From NCBI RefSeq assembly GCF_012935325.2, contig NZ_JABBYG020000013.1:124001-188000 (forward strand): a stretch of 64,000 bases of DNA, read 5' to 3'. The position numbers and the translations under genes were made by a program. A model generated the notes under the pieces. The model saw nothing but the letters and a program-made list of their open reading frames with translations. It did not search any database and was not told the origin of the DNA. This document shows, piece by piece, positions 7,582-15,641 of the stretch; position 1 is the stretch's first letter; each line of letters opens with the position of its first letter. This DNA is from Paenibacillus sp. PL91 (lineage in GTDB: Bacteria > Bacillota > Bacilli > Paenibacillales > Paenibacillaceae).

Positions 7582-8469
7582 CTATTCATGGCGGCTGCTT
7601 CGGCGGCTTGCCACCCGGAAGGCGGCCGGAGGAATGCCCTTGGCTTCGGCAAACGTTCTAGAGAAATAATGAACCGACGAGAAGCCGCATTGCTCTGCAA
7701 TTGTCTTGATCGGAATAGCCGTTTGCGAAAGCAGCTGCTCAGCCGCGCGTATTCGTTCATGCCTAACGAGCATGGAGAACGATTCATGCACGCTTTGGGA
7801 GAACAGCCTAGACAAATGCCGCTCCGACACGTTGATATAGCGGGCAACCTCGGAGAGGGTAATAGCGCCTCCTAGATTATCGCGTATATACAGCTTGGCT
7901 CTGCTTATGAGAATAGCCGCATTGGAAGCGGGTAAAATGGTTTCCGAGCTTCGGTTCTTTCCGCCTACGATAGTAGGAAACGTCAAAATTAATGCGTGCG
8001 CGAGCTGCTGCAGCACCGCAATCGGCACGGCGAAGCATTCGTCGCTTGGAATGAGCAAGGAGCGCCAAATTTCTGCTGTCGGGGAATGCTGCTGGTTCTC
8101 CATCCATATGGGCCCGGTGTTTAAGGCGTGATTATAAAAGTCGAATTCATCCGGCTTCGATAGCTTCTCATCGAGCTCAAAAGCCGCATACAATAAATCC
8201 AATTGGTCGACATTCCGAATTTGATGGCGTATATTAGGACGCGAGCAAAAAAGAACACCCTCATGCAATGGATAAGCGACTCCCCCCTCCTCATAAAATC
8301 CCGTTCCGCCAGCTACGTAACAAACCTCAAAAAAGGAATGCTTATGTACAGCATTTGTGGCAAGATTCTGCACCGTCCCCCAGTAATAGACATGAATGGT
8401 TAAGCTCTCGCCTTGCAGTAAGCGAGCGTATCGATTTAGTCGTTCTTCGCTTTTAGGCCAATTGTACAT
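7582..8469 (-). CDS. AraC-family transcriptional regulator
   Basis: 295 residues. The N-terminal half is a cupin-like sensing domain (HKHSFFEVCYVAGG, then LHEGVLFCSRPNIRHQI). The C-terminal about 100 residues hold the two helix-turn-helix units of AraC proteins (ITLSEVARYINVSERHLSRL and IKTIAEQCGFSSVHYFSRTF). It is divergent from the PhyH dioxygenase gene, 125 bp apart, and probably regulates it. It ends 14 bp from the converging metallophosphoesterase gene. The signal it senses is unknown; family members often sense sugars or osmolytes. Confidence 0.88.
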   Translation of the reverse strand: MYNWPKSEERLNRYARLLQGESLTIHVYYWGTVQNLATNAVHKHSFFEVCYVAGGTGFYEEGGVAYPLHEGVLFCSRPNIRHQIRNVDQLDLLYAAFELDEKLSKPDEFDFYNHALNTGPIWMENQQHSPTAEIWRSLLIPSDECFAVPIAVLQQLAHALILTFPTIVGGKNRSSETILPASNAAILISRAKLYIRDNLGGAITLSEVARYINVSERHLSRLFSQSVHESFSMLVRHERIRAAEQLLSQTAIPIKTIAEQCGFSSVHYFSRTFAEAKGIPPAAFRVASRRSSRHE

Positions 8470-8594
8470 ATAAACGATCAGCTCCCATGGCGTAATTGTG
8501 CAAAAAGTTGTCCTCGGCAGGCAAATACGAAATCACTATATCCTATCTATAATTAAACCATATTCAAACTAATTATATGATAAGGAGAATGAAC

Positions 8595-9374
8595 ATGATC
8601 GTCAACGAGGACGTGCAATTTTACAAAGAAAATGGTTACCTGCTGGTAAGAGGCGTATTTAACGAGCAGGAGGTGCTGGAAATGAGAGCCGCGGTCGAGC
8701 GTATCATCCAGCGAGCGGCAGCAGCCCAGGGCGAACAAAACCATGCGTGGCAAGGTGATTTCCTGCCGCCTGATCAGCTCAAGAAGCTTGTGCTGAAAGG
8801 ATTCCATGATGTGCATTACCATGATGCTGCCTTCACACGCGCCGTCATACATCCGAATATGGTAGCAGCGCTAAATGGAATCATCGGCCCCAATGTACAG
8901 CTTCACCATTCCAAAATGCTTGTAAAACCGCCAGCGAACGGTGCAGCATTCCCGATGCATCAGGATTACCCTTACTTTCCGCATCGCGATCACTCTATGC
9001 TGGCCGCCAGCGTTCATCTTGATGATGCCGATGAGGAGAATGGGTGTTTAGCTGTCATCCCGGGATCGCATCTGCAGGGTCCGCTCCCGCATGTGGGCAA
9101 GCATTACCTTAATCATAAGGAGCATCCGATCTCTTCCGGAACACCATGTCCGGCTAAGGCGGGGGATGTGTTGTTCTTCAACTACTTGACCATTCATGGC
9201 TCGGATGTGAACCGCAGCGAAAGAACGCGCAGAAATATTCTATTCCAATATCGTGATGCTGCGGATGTTCCAACGGAGAATACCCATTTCGATTGGGGCA
9301 TGGGCTTGATGGTAAGCGGGGAGAACAAAGATTTCAACAACGTAAAACCGAATTATAAAATTGTGGAAGCCTAA
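8595..9374 (+). CDS. Phytanoyl-CoA dioxygenase (PhyH) family oxygenase
   Basis: 259 residues from ATG 8595, chosen because AAGGAG lies 7 nt upstream; two earlier in-frame ATGs overlap that site. The Fe(II)/2-oxoglutarate facial triad is visible: His122-Gln-Asp124 in PMHQDYPYF and distal His201 in TIHGSD, with a following Arg-rich segment that could bind 2-oxoglutarate. The family hydroxylates small molecules such as phytanoyl-CoA or ectoine; the substrate here cannot be read from sequence. Divergent AraC gene suggests inducible expression. Confidence 0.85.
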   Translation: MIVNEDVQFYKENGYLLVRGVFNEQEVLEMRAAVERIIQRAAAAQGEQNHAWQGDFLPPDQLKKLVLKGFHDVHYHDAAFTRAVIHPNMVAALNGIIGPNVQLHHSKMLVKPPANGAAFPMHQDYPYFPHRDHSMLAASVHLDDADEENGCLAVIPGSHLQGPLPHVGKHYLNHKEHPISSGTPCPAKAGDVLFFNYLTIHGSDVNRSERTRRNILFQYRDAADVPTENTHFDWGMGLMVSGENKDFNNVKPNYKIVEA

Positions 9375-9446
9375 TGGTAACCTGAATTAGCAGCTATAAA
9401 GCCTTATAAGATATGAAGTTGTTACTAGAAAGTTAAAATGGAAGAG

Positions 9447-9493
9447 AGACGCATATCAACCGGCTATCGCCGGGATGGTAGGGCGTCTTTTTT
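9447..9493 (+). terminator. Rho-independent terminator after the PhyH gene
   Basis: Branched hairpin: outer AGACGC / GCGTCT (9447-9452, 9483-9488) and inner CCGGC / GCCGG, followed by eight T residues. Confidence 0.8.
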
Positions 9494-9605
9494 TTGATGT
9501 GCTGGCTAAAGTTACGAATAGATCAACGTTGTCGGAGTATATTATAGAATCTCGAAAGAACTCAAGTAGAACAAATATTCCAAAGATTGGAATGAAAAAA
9601 TCATA

Positions 9606-9635
9606 TTGACACCCATTAATTAACGATGATATATT
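9606..9635 (+). promoter_or_regulatory. Sigma-A promoter of the symporter gene
   Basis: TTGACA (9606-9611), 18-bp spacer, TATATT (9630-9635). A start near 9642 excludes the longer reading frame beginning at 9634 and supports the ATG at 9745. The rest of the 9375-9744 gap holds the terminator above and an about 100-nt leader with no recognised structure. Confidence 0.7.
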
Positions 9636-9744
9636 GTTTCAAGTAAAGCGTAGTAATTCTATCGGAATTATGATTTTATTAATTTCAAAGTTCATATGTG
9701 CTATACAATTATATGGATTATACAGAGAGGATGGTAGTTTTATT

Positions 9745-11100
9745 ATGGAAAATAATTTATTAACAGCGTTTGAAACAAACTGGATTACATTGCTTGTTTC
9801 GGCCGTGCTGCTTGGCGGACTTTACTTCTTGGCGAAGAAACGGGTAGGGTTCGGAACAAGGGTGCTAATCGCGCTTGGGCTTGGCCTTGTAGCTGGTATG
9901 ATTTTTAACAATTTCAAGCTGGATACTGAAGGCGTAGGCACAATCGGTTCCATTTATATCAATCTTATTCGCATGATCGTCATACCACTCGTTTTTGTTC
10001 TCGTTATCAACAGCATTATCTCGATTACGAACATTGAGTTTTTGCGCAAGCTCAGTGTAAAGACGATCGGCTGGTTTTTAGCGACAACCGGGGTAGCGGC
10101 CATTATCGGACTTCTTGTGGCATCCGTTATTAACCCAGGTGCAGGATTTGAATTAACGAAGCCTGAAAATTTCGAGGCTCGCGAGGTTCCTAGCTTCTTC
10201 AAAGTTATTTTAGATCAAGTGCCTTCCAATCCAATTAGCGATGCTGCGGACGGGAAAGTAGTGCCAATCCTTATTTTCGCCCTATTTATTGCTATTGCCA
10301 TCGTTAAGGTTGGAGCAAAAAATCCGGATTCGGTGCAGCCGTTTAAAGCATTCATTCAATCGGCGACAGTCATTATGCACCAAGTTGTTAAATTTGTTCT
10401 TCGCTTCACGCCATATGGCGTATACGCGTTGATTGCGGTTATGGCAGCAAGATACGGCTGGGAAACGCTTGAGCCGCTTGCGATGCTGATTGCAGTAAGC
10501 TATATTGCGCTAATCATTCATTTTGTATTCGTATTCGGCGGTCTGGTGTCGTTCGTTGCGAAGGTAAATCCATTGAAATTTTTTAGAAAGGCTTATCCAA
10601 CCGTAGCGGTAGCCTTTACGACGCGAAGCAGCTTTGCTACGCTTCCAATCAATCTCGAGGTTATTACGAAACGACTTCGCGTATCGCCAAAAATCGCCAG
10701 CTTCGTAGCACCGTTAGGCGCGACGATGAACTTTAACGGCTGCGGCGGTGTGTGGCCGGCTGTCGTATCGGTATTTGTATCTCAAGTTTATGGCATTTCT
10801 CTCTCTGCAACGGATTATGTCCTAATCGTTCTTGTAAGTGTAATTTCTTCGATCGGTGTCGCAGGCGTGCCTGGTCCGGCGTCGATCTCGACGACAGTTG
10901 TTCTGACGGCGGTAGGACTTCCGCTTGAAGGTATTGCGCTGGTTGTAGCTGTGGAATCCTTGATCGACATGGGCCGTACAGCAGTCAACGCAACGGGCAC
11001 TACGGTAACGGCGCTGCTTGTAGCGAACTCCGAAGGTGAATTCGATCGTGAAGCGTTTAATCGCGACGAAGAGGATGACCTGGAGCTTAACCCAGCATAA
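9745..11100 (+). CDS. Dicarboxylate/amino acid:cation symporter (DAACS, TcyP/GltP type)
   Basis: 451 residues from ATG 9745, in line with the family's 420-460. About eight membrane segments plus re-entrant loops; family signatures include the Ser-rich loop around FTTRSSFATLPINLE, the NFNGCGG segment (NMDGT-like site) and GVPGPASISTTVVLTAVG with the C-terminal DMGRTAVNATG motif that binds substrate and cation. N-terminal spacing resembles the cystine transporter TcyP, but substrate (glutamate, aspartate, C4 acids or cystine) is not certain. It is transcribed alone from the promoter at 9606. Confidence 0.88.
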   Translation: MENNLLTAFETNWITLLVSAVLLGGLYFLAKKRVGFGTRVLIALGLGLVAGMIFNNFKLDTEGVGTIGSIYINLIRMIVIPLVFVLVINSIISITNIEFLRKLSVKTIGWFLATTGVAAIIGLLVASVINPGAGFELTKPENFEAREVPSFFKVILDQVPSNPISDAADGKVVPILIFALFIAIAIVKVGAKNPDSVQPFKAFIQSATVIMHQVVKFVLRFTPYGVYALIAVMAARYGWETLEPLAMLIAVSYIALIIHFVFVFGGLVSFVAKVNPLKFFRKAYPTVAVAFTTRSSFATLPINLEVITKRLRVSPKIASFVAPLGATMNFNGCGGVWPAVVSVFVSQVYGISLSATDYVLIVLVSVISSIGVAGVPGPASISTTVVLTAVGLPLEGIALVVAVESLIDMGRTAVNATGTTVTALLVANSEGEFDREAFNRDEEDDLELNPA

Positions 11101-11168
11101 TGAATGAATGATACATGGGATGGAGAGCAGTGTGCGATAATCGCTTATCCGGATCAAGCTTTGCAATG

Positions 11169-11220
11169 AAAAAAAGAGCCCTTGGCTTTGCTTGCATCCT
11201 GCGTGCAAAGCCAAGGGCTT
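11169..11220 (-). terminator. Terminator of the minus-strand gene at 11231
   Basis: A 14-bp perfect stem (AGCCCTTGGCTTTG / CAAAGCCAAGGGCT) with seven A residues on its left, giving a T run on the minus strand. On the plus strand it also lies after the symporter gene, but without a T run. Confidence 0.8.
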
Positions 11221-11230
11221 AACTTGTCGT

Positions 11231-11509
11231 TTATGGTTCGTCAAGTACCTCCGGAAAAGTATGGCCGTACTCGTCCTCTCCAGGATACTCGCGCGGCAAA
11301 TCCGCATGAAGGGATCGATTCTCGTAGTCGAAGCGGTTCGGCGACCGCTGGTCAATACGCCATGGGGTGCTCTTGCCTAAAGATTCCATCCGCAGGTCAG
11401 AGCCATAAGGACCATCCGGGAACTCCTCCGGTATTAGATCGTTACGCTGCGATTCTACTGTCGATACATCTGTATACGGCTGGCGATTCTCATGAATAAA
11501 CCGATCCAT
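11231..11509 (-). CDS. Conserved hypothetical acidic small protein
   Basis: 92 residues from ATG 11509, which follows AGGAGGAG with 7-nt spacing. Rich in Asp, Glu, Pro and Arg, with no membrane segment and no motif that I recognise; it looks like a small soluble, partly disordered protein. It lies downstream of the small gene at 11561 on the same strand, with a 26-bp palindrome between them, and ends at a strong terminator. Confidence 0.6.
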   Translation of the reverse strand: MDRFIHENRQPYTDVSTVESQRNDLIPEEFPDGPYGSDLRMESLGKSTPWRIDQRSPNRFDYENRSLHADLPREYPGEDEYGHTFPEVLDEP

Positions 11510-11523
11510 CAGTAAACTCCTCC

Positions 11524-11549
11524 TGAAATGGTATTGTATTACCATTTCA
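11524..11549. promoter_or_regulatory. 26-bp palindrome before the gene at 11509
   Basis: Perfect arms TGAAATGGTA / TACCATTTCA around TTGTAT, immediately upstream of the ribosome binding site of the 11509 gene. It could be an operator or an RNA hairpin that tunes translation; there is no T run. Confidence 0.45.
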
Positions 11550-11560
11550 GTGTACCCTGA

Positions 11561-11857
11561 TTAATCGGTAAAATGCACAGTTCCGACAACAAAGTATAAG
11601 AATTGAGCGAGCTCGGCGGCTTCTTCCTCCGTCAGCTTAAACGTATATTCAAGGTAGCCCTCTTCTTCCAAGTCATCGGGGCCGATAATGGCTGTTTTGC
11701 CGAATTGCAAATCGGTTATCAGCTTCTTGCCATAAAAACGGCTGGTAGACGTGATGGCAAGGTCAAAGCGCTTCAAGCTTGGGCCGATAAATGTTACATA
11801 TCTTGTAGATGTTTCTTCGGTTGAATCGGACATAAAATCAAAATCTGGCAACAGCAT
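11561..11857 (-). CDS. Small conserved protein, probably DUF3055 family
   Basis: 98 residues from ATG 11857, preceded by GGAGTGGAGG with 9-nt spacing. The pattern TRYVTFIGPSLKRFDLAITS followed by FYGKKL and an acidic C-terminal helix resembles the DUF3055 proteins of Bacillus-group genomes, which have no known function. An upstream extension to 11926 is hydrophobic and lacks a binding site, so I do not include it. Family naming is from memory of the pattern and is only moderately sure. Confidence 0.65.
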   Translation of the reverse strand: MLLPDFDFMSDSTEETSTRYVTFIGPSLKRFDLAITSTSRFYGKKLITDLQFGKTAIIGPDDLEEEGYLEYTFKLTEEEAAELAQFLYFVVGTVHFTD

Positions 11858-11967
11858 ATTGTATAGCCTCCACTCCATTATTACAATCATTATACAACAA
11901 CAAAATACTTGTAATAAAGAAATCATTATGATAGCATGAAAGCAATCGAATCATTGAACGTGAGAGG

Positions 11968-12008
11968 AAAGCACCTCCTATGCCCTAGGCATAGGAGGTG
12001 CTTTTTTT
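11968..12008 (+). terminator. Terminator in a divergent gap with no upstream gene
   Basis: Very stable hairpin (stem GCACCTCCTATGCC / GGCATAGGAGGTGC, 3-nt loop) followed by seven T residues on the plus strand. It lies between the divergent genes at 11857 and 12079, upstream of the latter's start, so it could be an attenuator or the end of a small RNA. Confidence 0.7.
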
Positions 12009-12078
12009 GTTTTCTGGCACTCCTCAGCCGTTCAATACATTCGCAATTATATCTACTTATTGGAGGATTGAGGCAAAC

Positions 12079-13077
12079 ATGCAAATCGTTTTTATGAACA
12101 CGTTCGAGAAGCCTGGCGATGATCATCATATCGTGAGTGCGCAGCTTTCTATATGCGAGCGTCAGGGCATATGGGCAGTTCTATGGGTAGAGGGAGAAGA
12201 GGCCAGCGGCAACCCGCAAACCTGGTTTGAAGGCACATCGTGGGAGGAAATGATCATAGCCTTTCGGCATGGCATAGCAAGGGTGATGGGTGAAGGCTAT
12301 ACACCGCTTATAGACGGCATGCTGGATGATCGCCGCACTTCGTCAGGAAGCTTCGGAATGATGCTGCAATGCTATGGAGAGCTGCATGCCAATCAAGAGC
12401 TCTTTCAAGCGCTTCGCGAATGGCGCCGTTCCAAAGCGGTGGCAGAGAAACGTTCGGCTTATCTTATCGCAACCAATCGCATTTTGTGGATGATCAGCGC
12501 TTTTGTACCGAAGACGGCAGAAGAGCTCGCACAAATACCTGGCTGGGGAAGCTCCAAGCATGCCTCCTATGGGCTTGAAGTGCTTGAGATCACGAATGAG
12601 GCAAACCGCGAAACGGACTTCCCGCTGCAATGGGTGGAAGAGAAGCTGGATTACTCGGCGTACACCCAGTGGCTGTACAAACAGAAGGAAACCAAATATA
12701 AAGCACAGATGGACCGACAGCAAGCCAAAAAACATATACTGACAACGGCGCAGGATGGCGGGACGCTTGAGCAGATAGGTGCGGAGTTAGAGCTGTCAAG
12801 GCGCGAGCTGATGGACCGGATCGAGCAGCTCGAGCTGGAGGGCTATAATCTCGACTCGCTAATTACGAGGGCGCTTATTGAGGTTCCGGAAGATGAGCAG
12901 CAGCTTGTTTGGGAGGCGCTTACGCAAGTAGGCGATAAGTATTTGAAGCCAGTATTGCAGCAGGTATACGGTTCATCGGAAGCTTCTCAGCTCAATAGGC
13001 CTGTCGATGTTTTGTATGAGCGACTGCGGTTGATCAGGCTTCGCTATCGAAGAAGCCTGACAATTAAAGCAGTTTAG
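12079..13077 (+). CDS. HRDC domain-containing protein
   Basis: 332 residues from ATG 12079 (GGAGGATTGAGGCAAAC upstream). An HRDC domain spans about residues 105-185 (LFQALREWRRSKAVAEKRSAY and AEELAQIPGWG), the nucleic-acid-binding helical bundle found in RecQ helicases and RNase D. The remainder, including a C-terminal winged-helix-like part (LEQIGAELELSRRELMDRIE), has no enzyme motif. A stand-alone protein of this kind is common in Paenibacillus, sometimes annotated as aldolase without support. Function unknown; a nucleic-acid role is inferred. Confidence 0.75.
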   Translation: MQIVFMNTFEKPGDDHHIVSAQLSICERQGIWAVLWVEGEEASGNPQTWFEGTSWEEMIIAFRHGIARVMGEGYTPLIDGMLDDRRTSSGSFGMMLQCYGELHANQELFQALREWRRSKAVAEKRSAYLIATNRILWMISAFVPKTAEELAQIPGWGSSKHASYGLEVLEITNEANRETDFPLQWVEEKLDYSAYTQWLYKQKETKYKAQMDRQQAKKHILTTAQDGGTLEQIGAELELSRRELMDRIEQLELEGYNLDSLITRALIEVPEDEQQLVWEALTQVGDKYLKPVLQQVYGSSEASQLNRPVDVLYERLRLIRLRYRRSLTIKAV

Positions 13078-13123
13078 TCCCGCTTCATTCATATAGATAA
13101 GGGAAGGAGGCTCCTTAAACCAA

Positions 13124-14134
13124 CTAAGGAGCCTTCGTAATGCCGGGCTGATCAGCCCAAACCGTATCCGCAAAGCCAATCGCGGCACCTGAATCGCAAT
13201 CAAGGCCAGTCTCGTAGGAGCGGTTGCCGATTAAAGCGATGGCTTCCTCACGCAGCTGCCGGACATGGATGCGATCCTCCTTCGTATGCTGAGGCCTCTC
13301 ATGAGCCCTTAACCATATAAGGACTGCGCTTATCACTTCAAGAGCGTCGGACATGGCATTATCCCATAGCGACCATACGCTCATATGGTGATAGGTGCTG
13401 CCATCTACCGGATCAAGCCAAGGCTGCTCCGCTTCGTTCAATACATCAAAGGGCTGCGCGCCTCTTTTGTACACGAATGGCTCAATTTGACCGAAGGTCA
13501 ATTTTTGTCGAATGCCTGTCGGATCATGGAACAAGCGCTGCGCCGCCGTGAAATCGCGGTTGGCTTGGTTCCAATCCTCGCGGCGAATTTGCAGGGCCAG
13601 CTCCGCATAATAGGCTGCAGCTACAGATTCGAAAGCGTCTACTATCGGAGGGGGAAAAGCCCCCTTCGTATCGATATGCTTCCATACTGCATTTTTCCAC
13701 GTATCGATGCCCCACAGCTTCTTAGCGATTACAGTATCCATCATAATTTCAAACCGTTGATGATCCCATTTGCGAAAGCCTGATTTGCTGAAGACGTATG
13801 GATGCAGGTTCCGGTCAAGAATGTGATGCAAGGTAAAGCCGAGCATATATAGAATGGAGGAATCAGGGCGTTTAGGGCAGGCTGTTCGGCCATTGACACA
13901 ATCCAGCATTTCGACGAGCACAGGACCGCAATTTCGATTATGCATTTCTGTGCCGAGGCGATTAAGAGCTAAGCTGCGCTGCCACGGAAAAAAACGATGG
14001 TAAAATAAAAAATCAGGACCTTGGCAGCCCATATTAAATATGTTTTTTTGCTCATCGGTTTGCAGAAGCTCACTTTCGCCAAGCTTTTCTAGTACTTGCT
14101 GTCCAAATATAAAATGAGCCCATACGTTAGGCAT
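13124..14134 (-). CDS. Zinc-dependent phospholipase C-like protein
   Basis: 336 residues. The N-terminal pattern (NVWAHFIFG, GCQGPDFLFYH, then FTLHHILDRNLHPY) puts His and Asp residues at spacings typical of the zinc-dependent phospholipase C/S1-P1 nuclease fold. There is no signal peptide, so it is probably cytosolic. Substrate unknown. It converges with the HRDC gene; an imperfect hairpin (AGGCTCCTTA / TAAGGAGCCT, 13107-13134) overlaps its 3' end but lacks a T run. Confidence 0.75.
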   Translation of the reverse strand: MPNVWAHFIFGQQVLEKLGESELLQTDEQKNIFNMGCQGPDFLFYHRFFPWQRSLALNRLGTEMHNRNCGPVLVEMLDCVNGRTACPKRPDSSILYMLGFTLHHILDRNLHPYVFSKSGFRKWDHQRFEIMMDTVIAKKLWGIDTWKNAVWKHIDTKGAFPPPIVDAFESVAAAYYAELALQIRREDWNQANRDFTAAQRLFHDPTGIRQKLTFGQIEPFVYKRGAQPFDVLNEAEQPWLDPVDGSTYHHMSVWSLWDNAMSDALEVISAVLIWLRAHERPQHTKEDRIHVRQLREEAIALIGNRSYETGLDCDSGAAIGFADTVWADQPGITKAP

Positions 14135-14302
14135 AGAAGAGCCACCTCCATTCCTATCATCATTCTACAATTTTCAATAAAAAAATATAGTTCTTTAGAT
14201 GTATATTATTTATTTATAGTATACTTGTCCTAGTGAATTAAGTATAATAAAAATTAAACAAGACAAATCGCGAATTTTGTCGAAAAGGAGCGTATCTTCA
14301 TT

Positions 14303-14764
14303 ATGAAGGCAGAATACATTAACCCGTTTCTTGAATCCGCAAAAATCGTGATTGAGCAAGTCGTTCAAATACGTCCTGCGACTGGAGAACTAGGTCTTAA
14401 GGATATCAAGTTTGTAGAGAACTATATTTGGATTCAAATTGGACTCAATGGACAAATGAACGGTGACATTGTATTCGGGCTTAGCGAGGAAGTAGCTATG
14501 AAAATGGTTTCTGCAATGATGGGAGGATACGTTATCTCTGAAATCGACGAAATCGTAAAGAGTGCTATTTCTGAGCTTGGCAACATGATCAGCGGAAATG
14601 CAAGCACGATGCTGTTTAATCAAGGGGTAAGAGTAGATATTACGCCGCCGAAGGTAATTCAGTCTGCTCAATCAGCAGGCTTTGCCGCACAGAAGGCGCT
14701 AACGATTCCGCTCATTATGGAAGGTATCGGAGAGCTTGACATCCAAGTTTTAATCGCATCTTAG
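14303..14764 (+). CDS. cheX: Chemotaxis protein CheX, CheY-P phosphatase family
   Basis: 153 residues, the usual CheX length. The catalytic Glu-x-x-Asn motif is present in ISELGNMISGNA, and the C-terminal Pro-rich strand (ITPPKVI) is typical. CheX dephosphorylates CheY-P or acts on other receiver domains. The ATG follows AAAGGAGCG. No flagellar or chemotaxis genes are near, so it is probably expressed alone. Its 168-bp upstream gap is very A+T rich, with a TATAAT at 14243-14248 but no good -35. Confidence 0.88.
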   Translation: MKAEYINPFLESAKIVIEQVVQIRPATGELGLKDIKFVENYIWIQIGLNGQMNGDIVFGLSEEVAMKMVSAMMGGYVISEIDEIVKSAISELGNMISGNASTMLFNQGVRVDITPPKVIQSAQSAGFAAQKALTIPLIMEGIGELDIQVLIAS

Positions 14765-14774
14765 CACAGGAATG

Positions 14775-14797
14775 GCTCCTTAGGGAGCTTTTTTTGC
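14775..14797 (+). terminator. Terminator after cheX
   Basis: Short hairpin GCTCC-TTA-GGGAGC followed by seven T residues. Confidence 0.7.
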
Positions 14798-14841
14798 GTC
14801 TGTAGTACCAATCAAGTAAACTTGTAAATGGGTGATGTTGG

Positions 14842-15615
14842 ATGTTAAAAGACAAAGTTATATTTATTTCCGGCGCATCAAGCGGAATCGGAGCGCTAAC
14901 GGCAATAAGGCTGGCTGAGCGAGGGGCGATCCCGGTGCTGACGGGACGCAACGCCCGGAAGCTTGAAGAGATTTCCGGCGCAATAAAAGGCAAGCATTCA
15001 TACTATCAGATGGATGTGACCGATAACGAGCAGGTCAAGCAGACGGTAGAAGCCGTTATTGCGAAATACGGAAAAATAGATGTATTGCTGAACAACGCAG
15101 GCTATGGCCAATTCGAGTATTTTATGAGCATGAATGTGGAAAGCTTTGAGCAAATGATGGATACGAACTATATGGGAATCGTTCGCTGTACGAAGGCGGT
15201 CATCCCGCATATGGTGAAGCAAGGCAGCGGACAAATTGTGAACATCGCTTCCTTGGCTGGAAAGATAGGCACCGCAAAGTCGACCAGCTATACCGCTACG
15301 AAGCATGCCGTGCTTGGCTTTACGAACTCGCTGCGAATGGAGCTCCGCGAGCATGGGATACAAGTGTCTGCGGTTAATCCAGGGCCGATCGATACCCCTT
15401 TTTTCTCGCTGGCTGATCCTTCTGGCTCTTACGTGAAAAATGTGAATTGGTTTATGATGAAGCCAGAATATGTCGTCAAACGAATTGTTCGTTTGATTGA
15501 ACGAAGGAAGGCTGAGCTGGACCTGCCGGGCACAGCAGCAATCGGAATAAAGCTTTATCAATTGCTGCCGCGAACGATCGACATGTTATTCGGCGGTTTG
15601 ATCAATCGAAAATAA
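14842..15615 (+). CDS. Short-chain dehydrogenase/reductase
   Basis: 257 residues with a Rossmann fold: cofactor motif SGASSGIGA (residues 10-18), NNAG near 88, catalytic Tyr150 and Lys154 in YTATK, and PGPIDT. This is the classical SDR type using NAD(P)H; the Arg after the second strand (TGRNARK) favours NADPH. The substrate is not evident. It is followed 26 bp later by the helicase gene, possibly co-transcribed. Confidence 0.88.
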   Translation: MLKDKVIFISGASSGIGALTAIRLAERGAIPVLTGRNARKLEEISGAIKGKHSYYQMDVTDNEQVKQTVEAVIAKYGKIDVLLNNAGYGQFEYFMSMNVESFEQMMDTNYMGIVRCTKAVIPHMVKQGSGQIVNIASLAGKIGTAKSTSYTATKHAVLGFTNSLRMELREHGIQVSAVNPGPIDTPFFSLADPSGSYVKNVNWFMMKPEYVVKRIVRLIERRKAELDLPGTAAIGIKLYQLLPRTIDMLFGGLINRK

Positions 15616-15641
15616 AGGCTTGAATGAGAGAGGATTAAAGA

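Noticed and set aside
9634..9744. N-terminal extension of the DAACS symporter
   Set aside because: It would start within or before the predicted promoter's transcription start; family length fits the ATG at 9745.
14190..14196. Single GTTCTTT box upstream of cheX as a SinR target
   Set aside because: One 7-base half-site in A+T-rich DNA is expected by chance; no partner site or palindrome.
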